From contig NZ_AWUK01000028.1 in assembly GCF_000499205.1 (NCBI RefSeq), positions 98,202 to 162,201 of the forward strand: a DNA stretch of 64,000 bases. Direction: 5' to 3'. Position numbers and translations under genes: made by a program. This DNA is from Paenibacillus sp. MAEPY2. GTDB taxonomy: Bacteria > Bacillota > Bacilli > Paenibacillales > Paenibacillaceae. Of the stretch, positions 44,246-52,863 are shown in pieces (within the stretch, counting starts at the first letter, position 1; each line of letters begins with the position of its first letter). The notes under the pieces are model-generated. The model had not been told where the DNA came from. It saw only the letters and a list, made by a program, of their open reading frames with translations, and did no database searches.

Positions 44246-45970
44246 TTATTTCAGAGACCATTCCGGCAAGCTGGTTGCAATCCCGCGGTATGGACTGACA
44301 GAGAGCCCATCGATCCGACCGTTATAGGCATAGACTGTCTTTTTGTAACTGGTGAAGATGACAGGCAGCTCATCATTGAGCAGCTGATACAGCTCTTTGT
44401 ATACTGCCTTGCGTTCCTCTATGTCTGTCGTAGCCAGACCTTTGTTATACAATTCTTTCACTTTGGGATTGTCGTATCCTTTAAGCTCACCATCCACAAA
44501 TTGCAGCACTCCGTCCGAAGGATCCGTTAGCATCGCTGTGGAGAAGGAAGCCACATCATAATCGCCGCCCTCCACTTTGGAGACAAGCGAGTTGAAATCG
44601 GCAAACACTTCAGGCTGGAACTGCACGCCAATCGCTTCGAAGTTTTCTTTGGCTACAGCTATGAAGATATCCGTGGCCGGACTTTTCGTTCCGAGGAAAT
44701 GAAGGGACAGCTTCTTCCCGTTCTTCTCACGGATACCATCGGCTCCAGGTGCCCAGCCTGCATCATCCAGCAATTGATTCGCTTTATCCGGGTCGTAGGC
44801 GTATGGATTAATGCCCTCTTCCGTATAAGACCAGGAAATAGGCGAAGTCGGGATGTTGGCAACAGCACCTGCGCCCTGATTGGCGTCCACATAGATGGAC
44901 TGACGGTCCAGACCATATGTGAGGGCTTGCCGCACCTCTTTTTCCTGAAGCTGTTCATGTTCCAGATTGAGCTGTAAATATCCGTATGTACTTGGTGTGT
45001 AAGGCAGAAGGTTAAGATATGGGATATTTTTCAGCTTATCAACATTCTCCTGGGTAGCCGTGAACGAAGTGAAGTCGATCTCTCCGGTCTCAATAAACTG
45101 CCAGGTATCTCCTTCCGATGTTTTATATATGAAATGCTCGGTCTTTGGTTTTCCCTTGTAGTAGAACTCGTTAGCAACGAATCGAACTTCCTGACCAGTG
45201 ATGAACTTTTCAAGTTTGTAAGGGCCATTGCCTACAGGTGTTGCATGAAGATTTTTAATGTACTCGAGCTTCCCGAATTGATAATCTTTGCCGTAGTAGG
45301 CTTTGGACAACACTTCAGAGCCCAATATAAGTAAAGCAGTAGCGTTAGGCTGTTCCAGTGTGACCGAGATCGTTAACGGATCAACGACTTGAATACCCTC
45401 AATGTGATCTGCTTTTCCTTCCGTATAGGCTTTGCCACCTTTAACCTTGGTCGAGAAAATATCAAATCCCCCGTCATAAGACTTATCATGCAGAATGGTC
45501 CATGTAAAAGCGACGTCATCTGCGGTGAGCGGTGAACCGTCACTGAACTTGGAACCTTTTCTAAGATGAAACGTGTATGTACGCTGATCCTCGGACACAT
45601 CCCAGCTTTCAGCGAGATCGGGAACCGGCAATCCTTTCTCATCTACGGTCACAAGCGAAGCAAAAAGCAATGAAGCAACGTTGCCATCATAACCGCTCTG
45701 ATGGAAGTATGGTGTGAAAGCCCCACTGGGATCCGTAAGTCCCACAATAATCGTATCGGTTCTCTTTTTTGCCGTCTCAGGTAATTGATTCAGATCCGTC
45801 GCCTGAAATGGTGTATCCAGTGCTGCTGCAACTGGAGTCGCTTGTGTGGCCGAATTCGTTGTTCCGCTTCCAGAAGAAGTGGTCTCTGCTCCCCCACCTC
45901 CTGCACATGCAGATAACACAATCGCACTACTGATGATTAATGATGCCACGGATAAACCCTTCATTCTCAT
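44246..45970 (-). CDS. Peptide ABC transporter substrate-binding lipoprotein (family 5)
   Basis: 574 aa. Lipoprotein signal: MRMKGLSVASLIISSAIVLSACAGG with lipobox LSAC, cysteine at about 22, followed by a Gly/Ser/Thr linker. The SBP_bac_5 fold shows LAESWDVSEDQRTYTFHLRKG (residues about 120-140), FSDGSPLTADDVAFTW, VGNGPYKLEKFITG near 245, VRQALTYGLDRQSIY near 345. GGAGG lies five bases before ATG 45970. It opens the five-gene operon downstream of an AT-rich promoter region and a divergent-oriented terminator of the ArsR gene. Confidence 0.94.
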   Translation of the reverse strand: MRMKGLSVASLIISSAIVLSACAGGGGAETTSSGSGTTNSATQATPVAAALDTPFQATDLNQLPETAKKRTDTIIVGLTDPSGAFTPYFHQSGYDGNVASLLFASLVTVDEKGLPVPDLAESWDVSEDQRTYTFHLRKGSKFSDGSPLTADDVAFTWTILHDKSYDGGFDIFSTKVKGGKAYTEGKADHIEGIQVVDPLTISVTLEQPNATALLILGSEVLSKAYYGKDYQFGKLEYIKNLHATPVGNGPYKLEKFITGQEVRFVANEFYYKGKPKTEHFIYKTSEGDTWQFIETGEIDFTSFTATQENVDKLKNIPYLNLLPYTPSTYGYLQLNLEHEQLQEKEVRQALTYGLDRQSIYVDANQGAGAVANIPTSPISWSYTEEGINPYAYDPDKANQLLDDAGWAPGADGIREKNGKKLSLHFLGTKSPATDIFIAVAKENFEAIGVQFQPEVFADFNSLVSKVEGGDYDVASFSTAMLTDPSDGVLQFVDGELKGYDNPKVKELYNKGLATTDIEERKAVYKELYQLLNDELPVIFTSYKKTVYAYNGRIDGLSVSPYRGIATSLPEWSLK

Positions 45971-46179
45971 AAAATCCTCCCCAACTCATAAATAATCCAT
46001 ATTTTTCTCGCTCAGCCATTCCTAATTCCCGAAATAATCCAGAATATATATAATTCCTATGAAATTAGTAAGGTATAAGTTCGATAAGCCCTATTATAAG
46101 AATCGTATTCGGTTCTGTAAATAGAGAACCACAAAAAAATATTTATATTAAACCCATTAATATCCACTTTAAAGCGATA

Positions 46180-46246
46180 AAATAGCCGTATGTTTTGCGC
46201 GGATTTCCTGAATAAAATTCAGTTCGGCCACAACAAACATACGGCT
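46180..46246 (-). terminator. Terminator of the ArsR-type regulator gene
   Basis: AGCCGTATGTTT and AAACATACGGCT form a perfect 12-bp stem; a second hairpin CTGAAT-AAA-ATTCAG lies within the 39-base loop. The minus strand continues ATTTTATC. It is 45 bases past the regulator stop. Confidence 0.7.
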
Positions 46247-46291
46247 GTATCGGAGGGATATTTTTTTCTAAAAACCACATTTTGATAAACG

Positions 46292-47200
46292 TTATTGCTC
46301 CAGATAATTCATGACATTCGGTAAAATTTGTTCCAGTGCATGAAGACGAAGTGAATACTCAACCAGGCTCTCTCCTTCAAAATGCGCATAGACAAGTCCA
46401 GCTCCACGAAGCTTGGAAAGATGGTCATGAGTAATTCCTTTGGAGAGCTTCAAGTGACGAACAATTTCTATGAACGAACGCGGTCCCTGATGCAGAAAAC
46501 GCATGATTTTCAGTCTATTTTTCTCTCCCAGGCTGCGAATCACACGCAAATGATGGGTCGGGATATACTCGTCGTCTCCCATATACAATCTGGCGGAATA
46601 ATGACACAACAGGGTATCCCCAAAATGCAGAATGACATTTAGCGGCTGAAAATGAAATTGCGGCACCAGCAGCAATGTTTCTAGCCCCTTCATATCCCTA
46701 AACATCAAACCGTTGGTTGCCTCGTCCAATACATTCTCCTGAGGAGCTTGTCGCAATTGCTCCTTACGGCTTAGAACCTCTTGTCTCAAATGCTGTAAGA
46801 CCGCTGGATCAAGAAAGCGAAAATATTGCTCATTCCACCCTTTTAATACATAAGTCATTCGAGTCTGGAAAGCAGCGATATCATCCGTATACGGAAAACT
46901 ATAACGGGCAAAAATGTCACGGAGCTCCGGCACGGTTTGCTTACTGAACCATTCAATAAAATCCTCTGGCTCCTCATCTTTCATTCTCAAACAGACAAGT
47001 AGATACATCCATTTCCAATCATCATCCACTTTCATATCTTGCAAAATGTCAGCAAGCTCCGAACTTAGCTGCCCTTCTGTTTCTTGCGCCCAGGCTATAG
47101 ATAAATCCATTTTTTTATGTGATTTCCGGCAAATATATGTATGCAAGCTGGCCATGAATTCAAATACAGGCGTAAATCCAACCTCAATGCGATAGCTCAA
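46292..47200 (-). CDS. ArsR-type HTH transcriptional regulator with long N-terminal domain
   Basis: 302 aa. Residues about 1-200 form an unfamiliar helical domain, resembling the DUF5937-type domain of Firmicute ArsR-like regulators; residues about 215-295 are a winged helix (VIRSLGEKNRLKIMRFLHQGPRSFIEIVRHLKLSKGITHDHLSKLRGAGLV). No metal-binding cysteine pair is seen in the helix-turn-helix, so a metal-sensing role is unlikely. It precedes the peptide transporter operon in the same direction but has its own terminator; regulation of that operon is only suggested by proximity. SD AGGAG lies nearby upstream. Confidence 0.82.
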   Translation of the reverse strand: MSYRIEVGFTPVFEFMASLHTYICRKSHKKMDLSIAWAQETEGQLSSELADILQDMKVDDDWKWMYLLVCLRMKDEEPEDFIEWFSKQTVPELRDIFARYSFPYTDDIAAFQTRMTYVLKGWNEQYFRFLDPAVLQHLRQEVLSRKEQLRQAPQENVLDEATNGLMFRDMKGLETLLLVPQFHFQPLNVILHFGDTLLCHYSARLYMGDDEYIPTHHLRVIRSLGEKNRLKIMRFLHQGPRSFIEIVRHLKLSKGITHDHLSKLRGAGLVYAHFEGESLVEYSLRLHALEQILPNVMNYLEQ

Positions 47201-47277
47201 TCTTAACCTCTCCTATCTTGCAAAGTCGTTCCATTATACCCTGTTTGCAGCCGTGCATGCTACGATTAAAGGGCGAA

Positions 47278-47315
47278 ACAAAAGCCGCACAGTGAAATCA
47301 TTCACCGCACGGCTT
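47278..47315 (-). terminator. Terminator of the CNNM/CorC transporter gene
   Basis: GCCGTGCGGTGAA pairs with TTCACTGTGCGGC on the minus strand, with wobbles, around TGAT; followed by TTTTGTTTCG. It lies 44 bases beyond the stop. Confidence 0.75.
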
Positions 47316-47359
47316 CTCTATAGATCGGGATCTCCTGTCACCCAAAAATGATACCTTGA

Positions 47360-48676
47360 TCAGGCTCCTTCGCCTTCAACCATCAGATCCAGCTTAATCA
47401 CATTCACACGTGAAATCCGCTTATGCTCGGTCTCTTGAATAACAAAGATATATCCGCCATACTCTACCGACTGCCCCACTTCTGGAGGGATGGCCTCCAC
47501 TCTGGAGTATAACCAGCCGCCAATCGTATCATAATCCGCCCGGTCCATATCCAGCCCAAAGCGTTCACTAACCTCTTCAATCAGCATAAGACCGTCAATG
47601 GAGTACTCCATCTCATCCACTTTCTCAATGGAAGGACGCTCTTGGTCAAATTCGTCCTGAATCTCGCCCACGATCTCTTCCATGATATCTTCCAGCGTCA
47701 CAAGGCCGGAGGTTCCTCCGTACTCATCAATCAGGATGGCAATCTGTGTCTTGCTGCGCTGCATCCGCTTGAGCAGGTCACTGATCGGGGTAGAATCGGG
47801 TACCGCTAGAATCGGTCGAATCACCGAGATGGTATCTGTAAGCTGCGACCGCATCAGGTCTTTAATGTGAATAAAACCGATAATATGGTCTTTGTCACCG
47901 TTATATACCGGATAACGGGTACGCATGCTTTCACTGGCGATTTCCAAGTTTTCAAGCATGGACTGATTGGCATTCAGACAGATCATTTCCGTCCGCGGAA
48001 TCATAATTTCACGGGCGGTTGTTGCCGTAAAATCAAATATATTATCAACAAGCGCCAATTCAGTATTGTCAATTAAACCGCTCTTATTGCTTTCTTTCAT
48101 GAGAATGCGTATTTCATCTTCACTATGCGCCGAGTCATGTTCCGAGGCCGGTGCCATGCGAAACACTCTCAGCAGGCTATTCGCCATACCATTCAATGCC
48201 CATATAAAGGGATACATCAATTTGTAAAAGAACGTAAGCAGCGCCGCAGACCATAACGTGATCGTCTCTGATTTGCGGATTGCCATCGTCTTGGGAGCAA
48301 GTTCCCCGAGTACAATATGCAAAATTGTAATAATAACAAAAGCAATCGCAATGGAAATTCCGTGTACGTATACCGGACCCATTCCAAATGCAGTAAACAT
48401 GGGCTCTAACAGGTGAGCAATCGCCGGCTCTCCCAGCCACCCGAGTCCAAGTGAAGCAAGCGTTATGCCCAATTGGCAAGCGGATAGGTAAGCATCCAGG
48501 TTGCGTACAATATTGGAAGCATACATCGCATTTTTATTGCCTGTTTCCACCAAAGCTTCAATCCGGCTGCCACGAACTTTGACCATCGCGAATTCTGCCG
48601 AGACAAAGAAACCATTCATCAATACAAGCAAAGCAATTAAAAATAAATTTAATATACTCGGTAAGGGGTCACTCAA
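47360..48676 (-). CDS. CNNM/CorC-family transporter (hemolysin-C-like, CBS-pair)
   Basis: 438-aa membrane protein. TTG 48676 follows GGATGAT; no ATG candidate fits. The CNNM (DUF21) membrane domain covers about residues 5-190 with four hydrophobic helices (FLIALLVLMNGFFVSAEFAMV; CQLGITLASLGLGWLGEPAI); the tandem CBS pair about 215-335 (EIMIPRTEMICL, DEYGGTSGLVTLEDIMEEIVGEI); the C-terminal CorC/HlyC domain about 350-430. Relatives such as Bacillus YhdP/MpfA export Mg2+; older names are hemolysin-type. Its 150-base leader contains a mini-ORF and two mutually exclusive hairpins, suggesting ion-controlled expression. Confidence 0.9.
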   Translation of the reverse strand: MSDPLPSILNLFLIALLVLMNGFFVSAEFAMVKVRGSRIEALVETGNKNAMYASNIVRNLDAYLSACQLGITLASLGLGWLGEPAIAHLLEPMFTAFGMGPVYVHGISIAIAFVIITILHIVLGELAPKTMAIRKSETITLWSAALLTFFYKLMYPFIWALNGMANSLLRVFRMAPASEHDSAHSEDEIRILMKESNKSGLIDNTELALVDNIFDFTATTAREIMIPRTEMICLNANQSMLENLEIASESMRTRYPVYNGDKDHIIGFIHIKDLMRSQLTDTISVIRPILAVPDSTPISDLLKRMQRSKTQIAILIDEYGGTSGLVTLEDIMEEIVGEIQDEFDQERPSIEKVDEMEYSIDGLMLIEEVSERFGLDMDRADYDTIGGWLYSRVEAIPPEVGQSVEYGGYIFVIQETEHKRISRVNVIKLDLMVEGEGA

Positions 48677-48685
48677 ATTATCATC

Positions 48686-48746
48686 CTATTCGCCGTCAAT
48701 CTTCGGCAAATAGGTCCACCTCCTTCGAAAATGTAGGATATTTGCC
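48686..48746 (-). promoter_or_regulatory. Leader with mini-ORF and alternative hairpins upstream of the CNNM/CorC gene
   Basis: On the minus strand GGCAAATA (48746-48739) can pair with TATTTGCC (48712-48705), and the same TATTTGCC can instead pair with GGCGAATA (48694-48687). The second hairpin ends one base before the SD GGATGAT. A very strong SD (AAGGAGGTGG) lies in the loop of the first hairpin and precedes a seven-codon frame, TTG at 48709 to TAG at 48686, that spans the second hairpin. Reads as translation-linked control; no known riboswitch class was recognised. Confidence 0.5.
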
Positions 48747-48830
48747 ATTCTGCCGCTCATTTGCAGTTTCAACTTCCCAATGCGTTCACCTCCACCTTCT
48801 TCTGTCGAATAACAAGGATATGCTTCTTTT

Positions 48831-48858
48831 ATTATATAATTCTACACTACACAGTCAA
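48831..48858 (-). promoter_or_regulatory. Promoter of the CNNM/CorC gene
   Basis: TTGACT (48858-48853), 16-base spacer, TATAAT (48836-48831) on the minus strand. The expected start near 48824 gives a leader of about 148 bases. Confidence 0.65.
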
Positions 48859-48973
48859 ACCGTGTCCTATGACAACGAAATGATGCTTACGGGCTATTTC
48901 GTTAACAAATGTACCGAATGCGCAGTTTTTTTTACGTTTTACTAACAAACATATGCATCTTCTTGCTTATGGT

Positions 48974-49016
48974 TTAACCTTTCTCTTACGCTCAGATGAT
49001 CATTCAGCTATATACT
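48974..49016 (+). promoter_or_regulatory. Candidate PhoP-box promoter of the alkaline phosphatase gene
   Basis: TTAACC (48974) and CTTACG (48985) are spaced by exactly 11 bases, the period of PhoP boxes (TTMACA-like repeats), and a TATACT -10 lies at 49011-49016. Matches to the hexamer are imperfect, so this is tentative. Confidence 0.35.
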
Positions 49017-49055
49017 TCCAATTAGAACACCAATTTGATTTCGGAGGTATGCACA

Positions 49056-50912
49056 TTGAAAATTAATCATGCAATGAAATGGAACGTGCTGCTGCTTAGT
49101 GCAGCTGTCGCAATTACAGCAGTGCCTTGGCAAGTCCATGCGGAACCCCTCTCCACGCAACAGCAGACGGCACCTGCCGCATTTACCATTCTGCCTATTG
49201 ACCGTGCTCAGATTCTGGCAGGACAAAAGCTGGATTTCCGGGTTGAGTTGAATGGGGCCAAGCTGAAATCCGGAGATATCAAAATCCAGATTAATGGTTT
49301 GTCACCTGACAAATACTTCGGTAAGTCCGGTACATGGACAAGCAGTAACGATCTGAGCACAGAGTACACCATTCAGGAGGTTACCTTTAAAGAGAGCGAT
49401 TCCATCGTGGTAACCGCCGAAACGACTGCTACAGGCAAGCGTACATATTCACGGGTCGTATACCAAGTGTTCGATCCTTCCAAAGACACAGCCACACTGA
49501 CAAACGGTGAGCAGGCCAAAAATGTCGTTCTGATGATTGGTGATGGCATGAGCGCTAATATTCGCACCGCTGCTCGCGTGGTATCCAAGGGCATTCACGA
49601 AGGCAAATTCAATGGCTGGCTGGAGATGGAACAGATGGATGCCATGGGTATGGTCACAACGTCAGGTATGGATTCCATCGTCACCGATTCGGCCAATAGT
49701 GCTTCCGCTTATGCAACAGGTCACAAAACGGCTGTAAATGCCGAGGGTGTCTACCCGGACAATACGCCAGATCCTTTTGACGATCCAAAGGTGGAAAACA
49801 TCGTCGAGTTGGTCAAACGGACACGCGGCATGGCTACCGGTCTTGTAACGACTGCGGATGTAACGGATGCCACACCGGCAGCGATGGCCGTTCATACGCG
49901 TAAGCGCGGGGAACAAGAAGCGATCGCCAGCATGTATCTGAATGAAGCCAACCGACCGGATGTTATTCTGGGTGGTGGACTGGAATGGTTCCTTCCAGCG
50001 AATGATGGTGGAAAACGCAAAGATGGACGTAATATTGTGGAGGAGTTCAAAAAAGAAGGATATACCTACGTTACAGATGCAACGAATCTGGACAAGTCTG
50101 GCTCTACCAAATCATTGCTTGGTTTATTCCGCAAAGGCAACATGAACGTATATTATGACCGGGAATATACTCAGCCTAACAATGCAGAGATTGTAGGCAA
50201 GGATACGGATCAGCCAACGTTGATGGAAATGACCGATACTGCCCTCCAGGTGCTGGAGCAGAATAAAAATGGATTTTTCCTGATGGTCGAAGGAGCATCC
50301 ATTGATAAGCAGGCGCACACCATGGATTTTGAACGCTCGATATGGGATGCGATTGAATTCGATCAAACGGTCGGTCGTGTTAAGGCCTACGCAAAGGAAC
50401 ATCCGGATACGCTCATTATCGTTACATCAGACCACGGTCATTCCCTTACGCTTAACGGAACGTATAACACGGAAGCCGCCAAAGGAAAATCTGGTGACGA
50501 ACTCCGTGAATTGATCGGCACATATGCGGATTCCAAATTTCCGACGTATGTGGATGAAGACGGTGATGGCTTCCCGGACAACCCGGACTCGGAGTGGAAA
50601 ATTGCTGTAGGCTGGGGCAATATGCCGGACAACAATGAGGATTATCTTGCCAATCCGGTGCCAATTAGTCCCACTATTCAAGACCCTAACGTGAAGGACA
50701 AATCCTGGTATATCGCCAACCCGGATAAGGACCCGGACGGTGTGCACTATACGGGTAACCTGCCTCATGATGAAGGCCAGGAAGTACACACATTCGACGA
50801 TGTGCCAATCAATGCCTCGGGACCCGGGGCTCGTCTGTTTACCGGTTATCTCGATAATACGGATGTATTCCGCAAGATGGTAACCGCATTGAAGTTGGAT
50901 GCATCCAAGTAA
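49056..50912 (+). CDS. Secreted alkaline phosphatase
   Basis: 618 aa from TTG 49056, eight bases after GGAGG; an in-frame TTG at 49035 precedes that SD. Signal peptide about 1-32 (WNVLLLSAAVAITAVPWQVHA). A small beta domain about 45-150 precedes the phosphatase core, which starts KNVVLMIGDGMS (metal aspartate) and includes MDSIVTDSANSASAYATGHKT near 215, whose DSA serine is the phosphorylated nucleophile, FFLMVEGASIDKQAH near 415 and VTSDHGHSL near 455. An inserted acidic region carries EF-hand-like loops DEDGDGFPDNPD and NPDKDPDG, suggesting calcium binding. Expected role: phosphate scavenging from esters outside the cell. Confidence 0.93.
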   Translation: MKINHAMKWNVLLLSAAVAITAVPWQVHAEPLSTQQQTAPAAFTILPIDRAQILAGQKLDFRVELNGAKLKSGDIKIQINGLSPDKYFGKSGTWTSSNDLSTEYTIQEVTFKESDSIVVTAETTATGKRTYSRVVYQVFDPSKDTATLTNGEQAKNVVLMIGDGMSANIRTAARVVSKGIHEGKFNGWLEMEQMDAMGMVTTSGMDSIVTDSANSASAYATGHKTAVNAEGVYPDNTPDPFDDPKVENIVELVKRTRGMATGLVTTADVTDATPAAMAVHTRKRGEQEAIASMYLNEANRPDVILGGGLEWFLPANDGGKRKDGRNIVEEFKKEGYTYVTDATNLDKSGSTKSLLGLFRKGNMNVYYDREYTQPNNAEIVGKDTDQPTLMEMTDTALQVLEQNKNGFFLMVEGASIDKQAHTMDFERSIWDAIEFDQTVGRVKAYAKEHPDTLIIVTSDHGHSLTLNGTYNTEAAKGKSGDELRELIGTYADSKFPTYVDEDGDGFPDNPDSEWKIAVGWGNMPDNNEDYLANPVPISPTIQDPNVKDKSWYIANPDKDPDGVHYTGNLPHDEGQEVHTFDDVPINASGPGARLFTGYLDNTDVFRKMVTALKLDASK

Positions 50913-50929
50913 AAAAAGGTTGAACAAAC

Positions 50930-50979
50930 AAAGAGTATCCTCGCTCATGTTCAGGCATGGCGGGAGGATACTCTTTTTT
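50930..50979 (+). terminator. Terminator of the alkaline phosphatase gene
   Basis: AAAGAGTATCCTC and GAGGATACTCTTT form a perfect 13-bp stem followed by TTT, 17 bases beyond the stop. Confidence 0.85.
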
Positions 50980-51075
50980 CATGACGATATGGATGAGAAT
51001 TGGATAGCACGCCTATCCGCCGCTCTACGGCTTCTGTTGCTTTGCTTTTATTCTGCTTCTACTGCCATCTCACCT

Positions 51076-52647
51076 CTACAGGATCACTATGGTCTCATTA
51101 ACGGTGTCCCAGCGCCAAGGCGTGTCATTGCCTTCACCAATCTGAAGACCACCAATCCAGGATTTATCATTTCTTAATAGTGTCCAATCTGCTTCTCCAT
51201 TCAGCACCTGAACACCCAGATCGGTCAGAGACAAGACACTGTGACGGAAATCGTTATGCTGCTGCTGAAAATCAGGAAACGCTTGTACACCGCTTAATTG
51301 AAGTAATGCATGAGGTTCCTCCGTCATTCTCTTCAGATGAGCCCAGTACTCCAGATCACCCATTCCCAGGATATGTAGATGGTTTCCAACATGCTTAAAT
51401 AATGGATAAGGGCTGTTCACGCCCTCTCTCACGGCCTCCAGTGTGGATTGCTCAATCACGCCCAGTCCGTTCGATACAGAAGGCAGACGAGACAGGTGGG
51501 CCTTGAATGCAGCATGTGCAAAAGGGAGCACCGATGTGCTTTTCAGCAAGTAGTCCTTGTGATCCTGAATGTCAGATGATGCATACGCTGTCCAAAACTC
51601 GCTCCCAGCCCGGATTTCCTCTGATCCCATCACATGCCAGGTACCTGATAAACGTCCGATTTGCGAAGGTGTAAGCTGCCCCAGGCCCCGAAAATGTTCA
51701 ATATCCGGATAGGCATCGATACATAACAGATTCAGCTTCGTATCCCGTAGATCCTGTTCCTTGAAATAGTGAAGCAAGTACGATAGCATCGCCTGATCGT
51801 AGAGATCATACTCAAACCACAGAACGATCTCTTTGTATTGATGGAATGATTGTAACGTTTGCTCAAGTTCCTTAATTTTCAAATATTCAGTCTGTGGTAT
51901 ACCCAAGTGCTGCTCCAAATACTGTGCACGTTCACTTCGTGCCGTCTCATTCCCCATTTCTCTCGTTAACGGTCCAAATGTATAGAGCTCTCGCCAGACC
52001 AGAATCTCACCTTTAATCCCGCTTTGTCTTAATCGATCTGCCGCATGGTCACCATTCATAATGTGAAGCATCCCTTTTCCTCCTTCATATAGATCACTAA
52101 ATACTGAAATTACATCCGCCACAGGCAGTGAACGTCTGAGCCTGGACCTGGCATCATACAGCCGTTTTTTTAGCACCGGAACGTTGACCCCGAGGTATTC
52201 TGACATTTCCTTGAGTGAATAGCCTTGAAAGTAAAATAGTTCAACCGCAAGCTGCATGGAAGATGGCAAAATCGAAATTGATTCTCGCAGGAGACGATAC
52301 ACCTCTCCTTTCAAAGCCTGTTCTTCAGGATTATGAGCCTGATCCTCTTCCTGGAATAAATCCTGAATTTCCATAACCGGAACAGTGGCATGTTGTTTAC
52401 GCCTGAGCTGACGATAACACTGTCTCTCCACAATGACTTTGAACCACCCGGGAAAAGCATCCGGATTGTCCAGTTTGGACAGATTGGCAAAGGCCTCTGT
52501 GAACGCCTCTTGAACCGCATCTTCGGCCAGGAACATGTCCTCTAATTTTTGATAGGCGACAGCCAGTGCCATACCGCGAAATTGCGACATCAGCTGTTCG
52601 TAAGCCTCGGCTTTCCCCCGAATTGCTCCATCGATCCAGTTCTTCAA
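51076..52647 (-). CDS. ECF sigma factor fused to a DUF1835-like domain
   Basis: 523 aa. Residues about 1-180 are a complete ECF sigma module: region 2 (YQKLEDMFLAEDAVQEAFTEAF; FPGWFKVIVERQCYRQLRRK) and region 4 (LPSSMQLAVELFYFQGYSLKEMSEYLGVNVPVLKKRLYDARSRLRR). From about 193 the chain continues MLHIMNGDHAADRLRQSGIKGEILVWRELYTFGPL, the opening of the DUF1835 family, and through a further about 180 residues with WHVMGSEEIRAG and a C-terminal winged-helix-like end. A single uninterrupted frame supports a true fusion. There is no adjacent anti-sigma gene, so the C-terminal part may be the built-in control or sensor domain. Function unknown. Confidence 0.85.
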   Translation of the reverse strand: MKNWIDGAIRGKAEAYEQLMSQFRGMALAVAYQKLEDMFLAEDAVQEAFTEAFANLSKLDNPDAFPGWFKVIVERQCYRQLRRKQHATVPVMEIQDLFQEEDQAHNPEEQALKGEVYRLLRESISILPSSMQLAVELFYFQGYSLKEMSEYLGVNVPVLKKRLYDARSRLRRSLPVADVISVFSDLYEGGKGMLHIMNGDHAADRLRQSGIKGEILVWRELYTFGPLTREMGNETARSERAQYLEQHLGIPQTEYLKIKELEQTLQSFHQYKEIVLWFEYDLYDQAMLSYLLHYFKEQDLRDTKLNLLCIDAYPDIEHFRGLGQLTPSQIGRLSGTWHVMGSEEIRAGSEFWTAYASSDIQDHKDYLLKSTSVLPFAHAAFKAHLSRLPSVSNGLGVIEQSTLEAVREGVNSPYPLFKHVGNHLHILGMGDLEYWAHLKRMTEEPHALLQLSGVQAFPDFQQQHNDFRHSVLSLTDLGVQVLNGEADWTLLRNDKSWIGGLQIGEGNDTPWRWDTVNETIVIL

Positions 52648-52773
52648 TGTGTTTGCTCCTTCCTGTGTACTTGCTGCATGATGTATTTATCTTTAAGTGC
52701 CCTGATCTGAGAAAAAGGTTACTTTCGACTGTGTTTTTATTTTATTTAAATTTATGTTCTATATCATAATATA

Positions 52774-52821
52774 GGAAAAGCCGTCCCGTTTGCGGAATAA
52801 CATCCACATTCGAGACAGCCT
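52774..52821 (-). terminator. Terminator of the cwlJ-gerQ operon
   Basis: Minus-strand AGGCTGTCTCG pairs fully (three wobbles) with CGGGACGGCTT; TTTCC follows. It lies 43 bases beyond the gerQ stop. Confidence 0.65.
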
Positions 52822-52863
52822 GTGTAGGGTCATGTTATATTATGTTTTGTTTTTAGCTGCAGA

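Noticed and set aside
46184..46246. 12-bp inverted repeat before the peptide transporter operon as an operator for it
   Set aside because: Its position just after the ArsR gene stop and nested stem with a T-rich exit fit a terminator better.
48677..48950. M-box or manganese (yybP-ykoY) riboswitch upstream of the CNNM/CorC gene
   Set aside because: Leader of about 148 bases lacks the conserved core segments of either class as far as can be judged by eye; described instead as an unknown leader.
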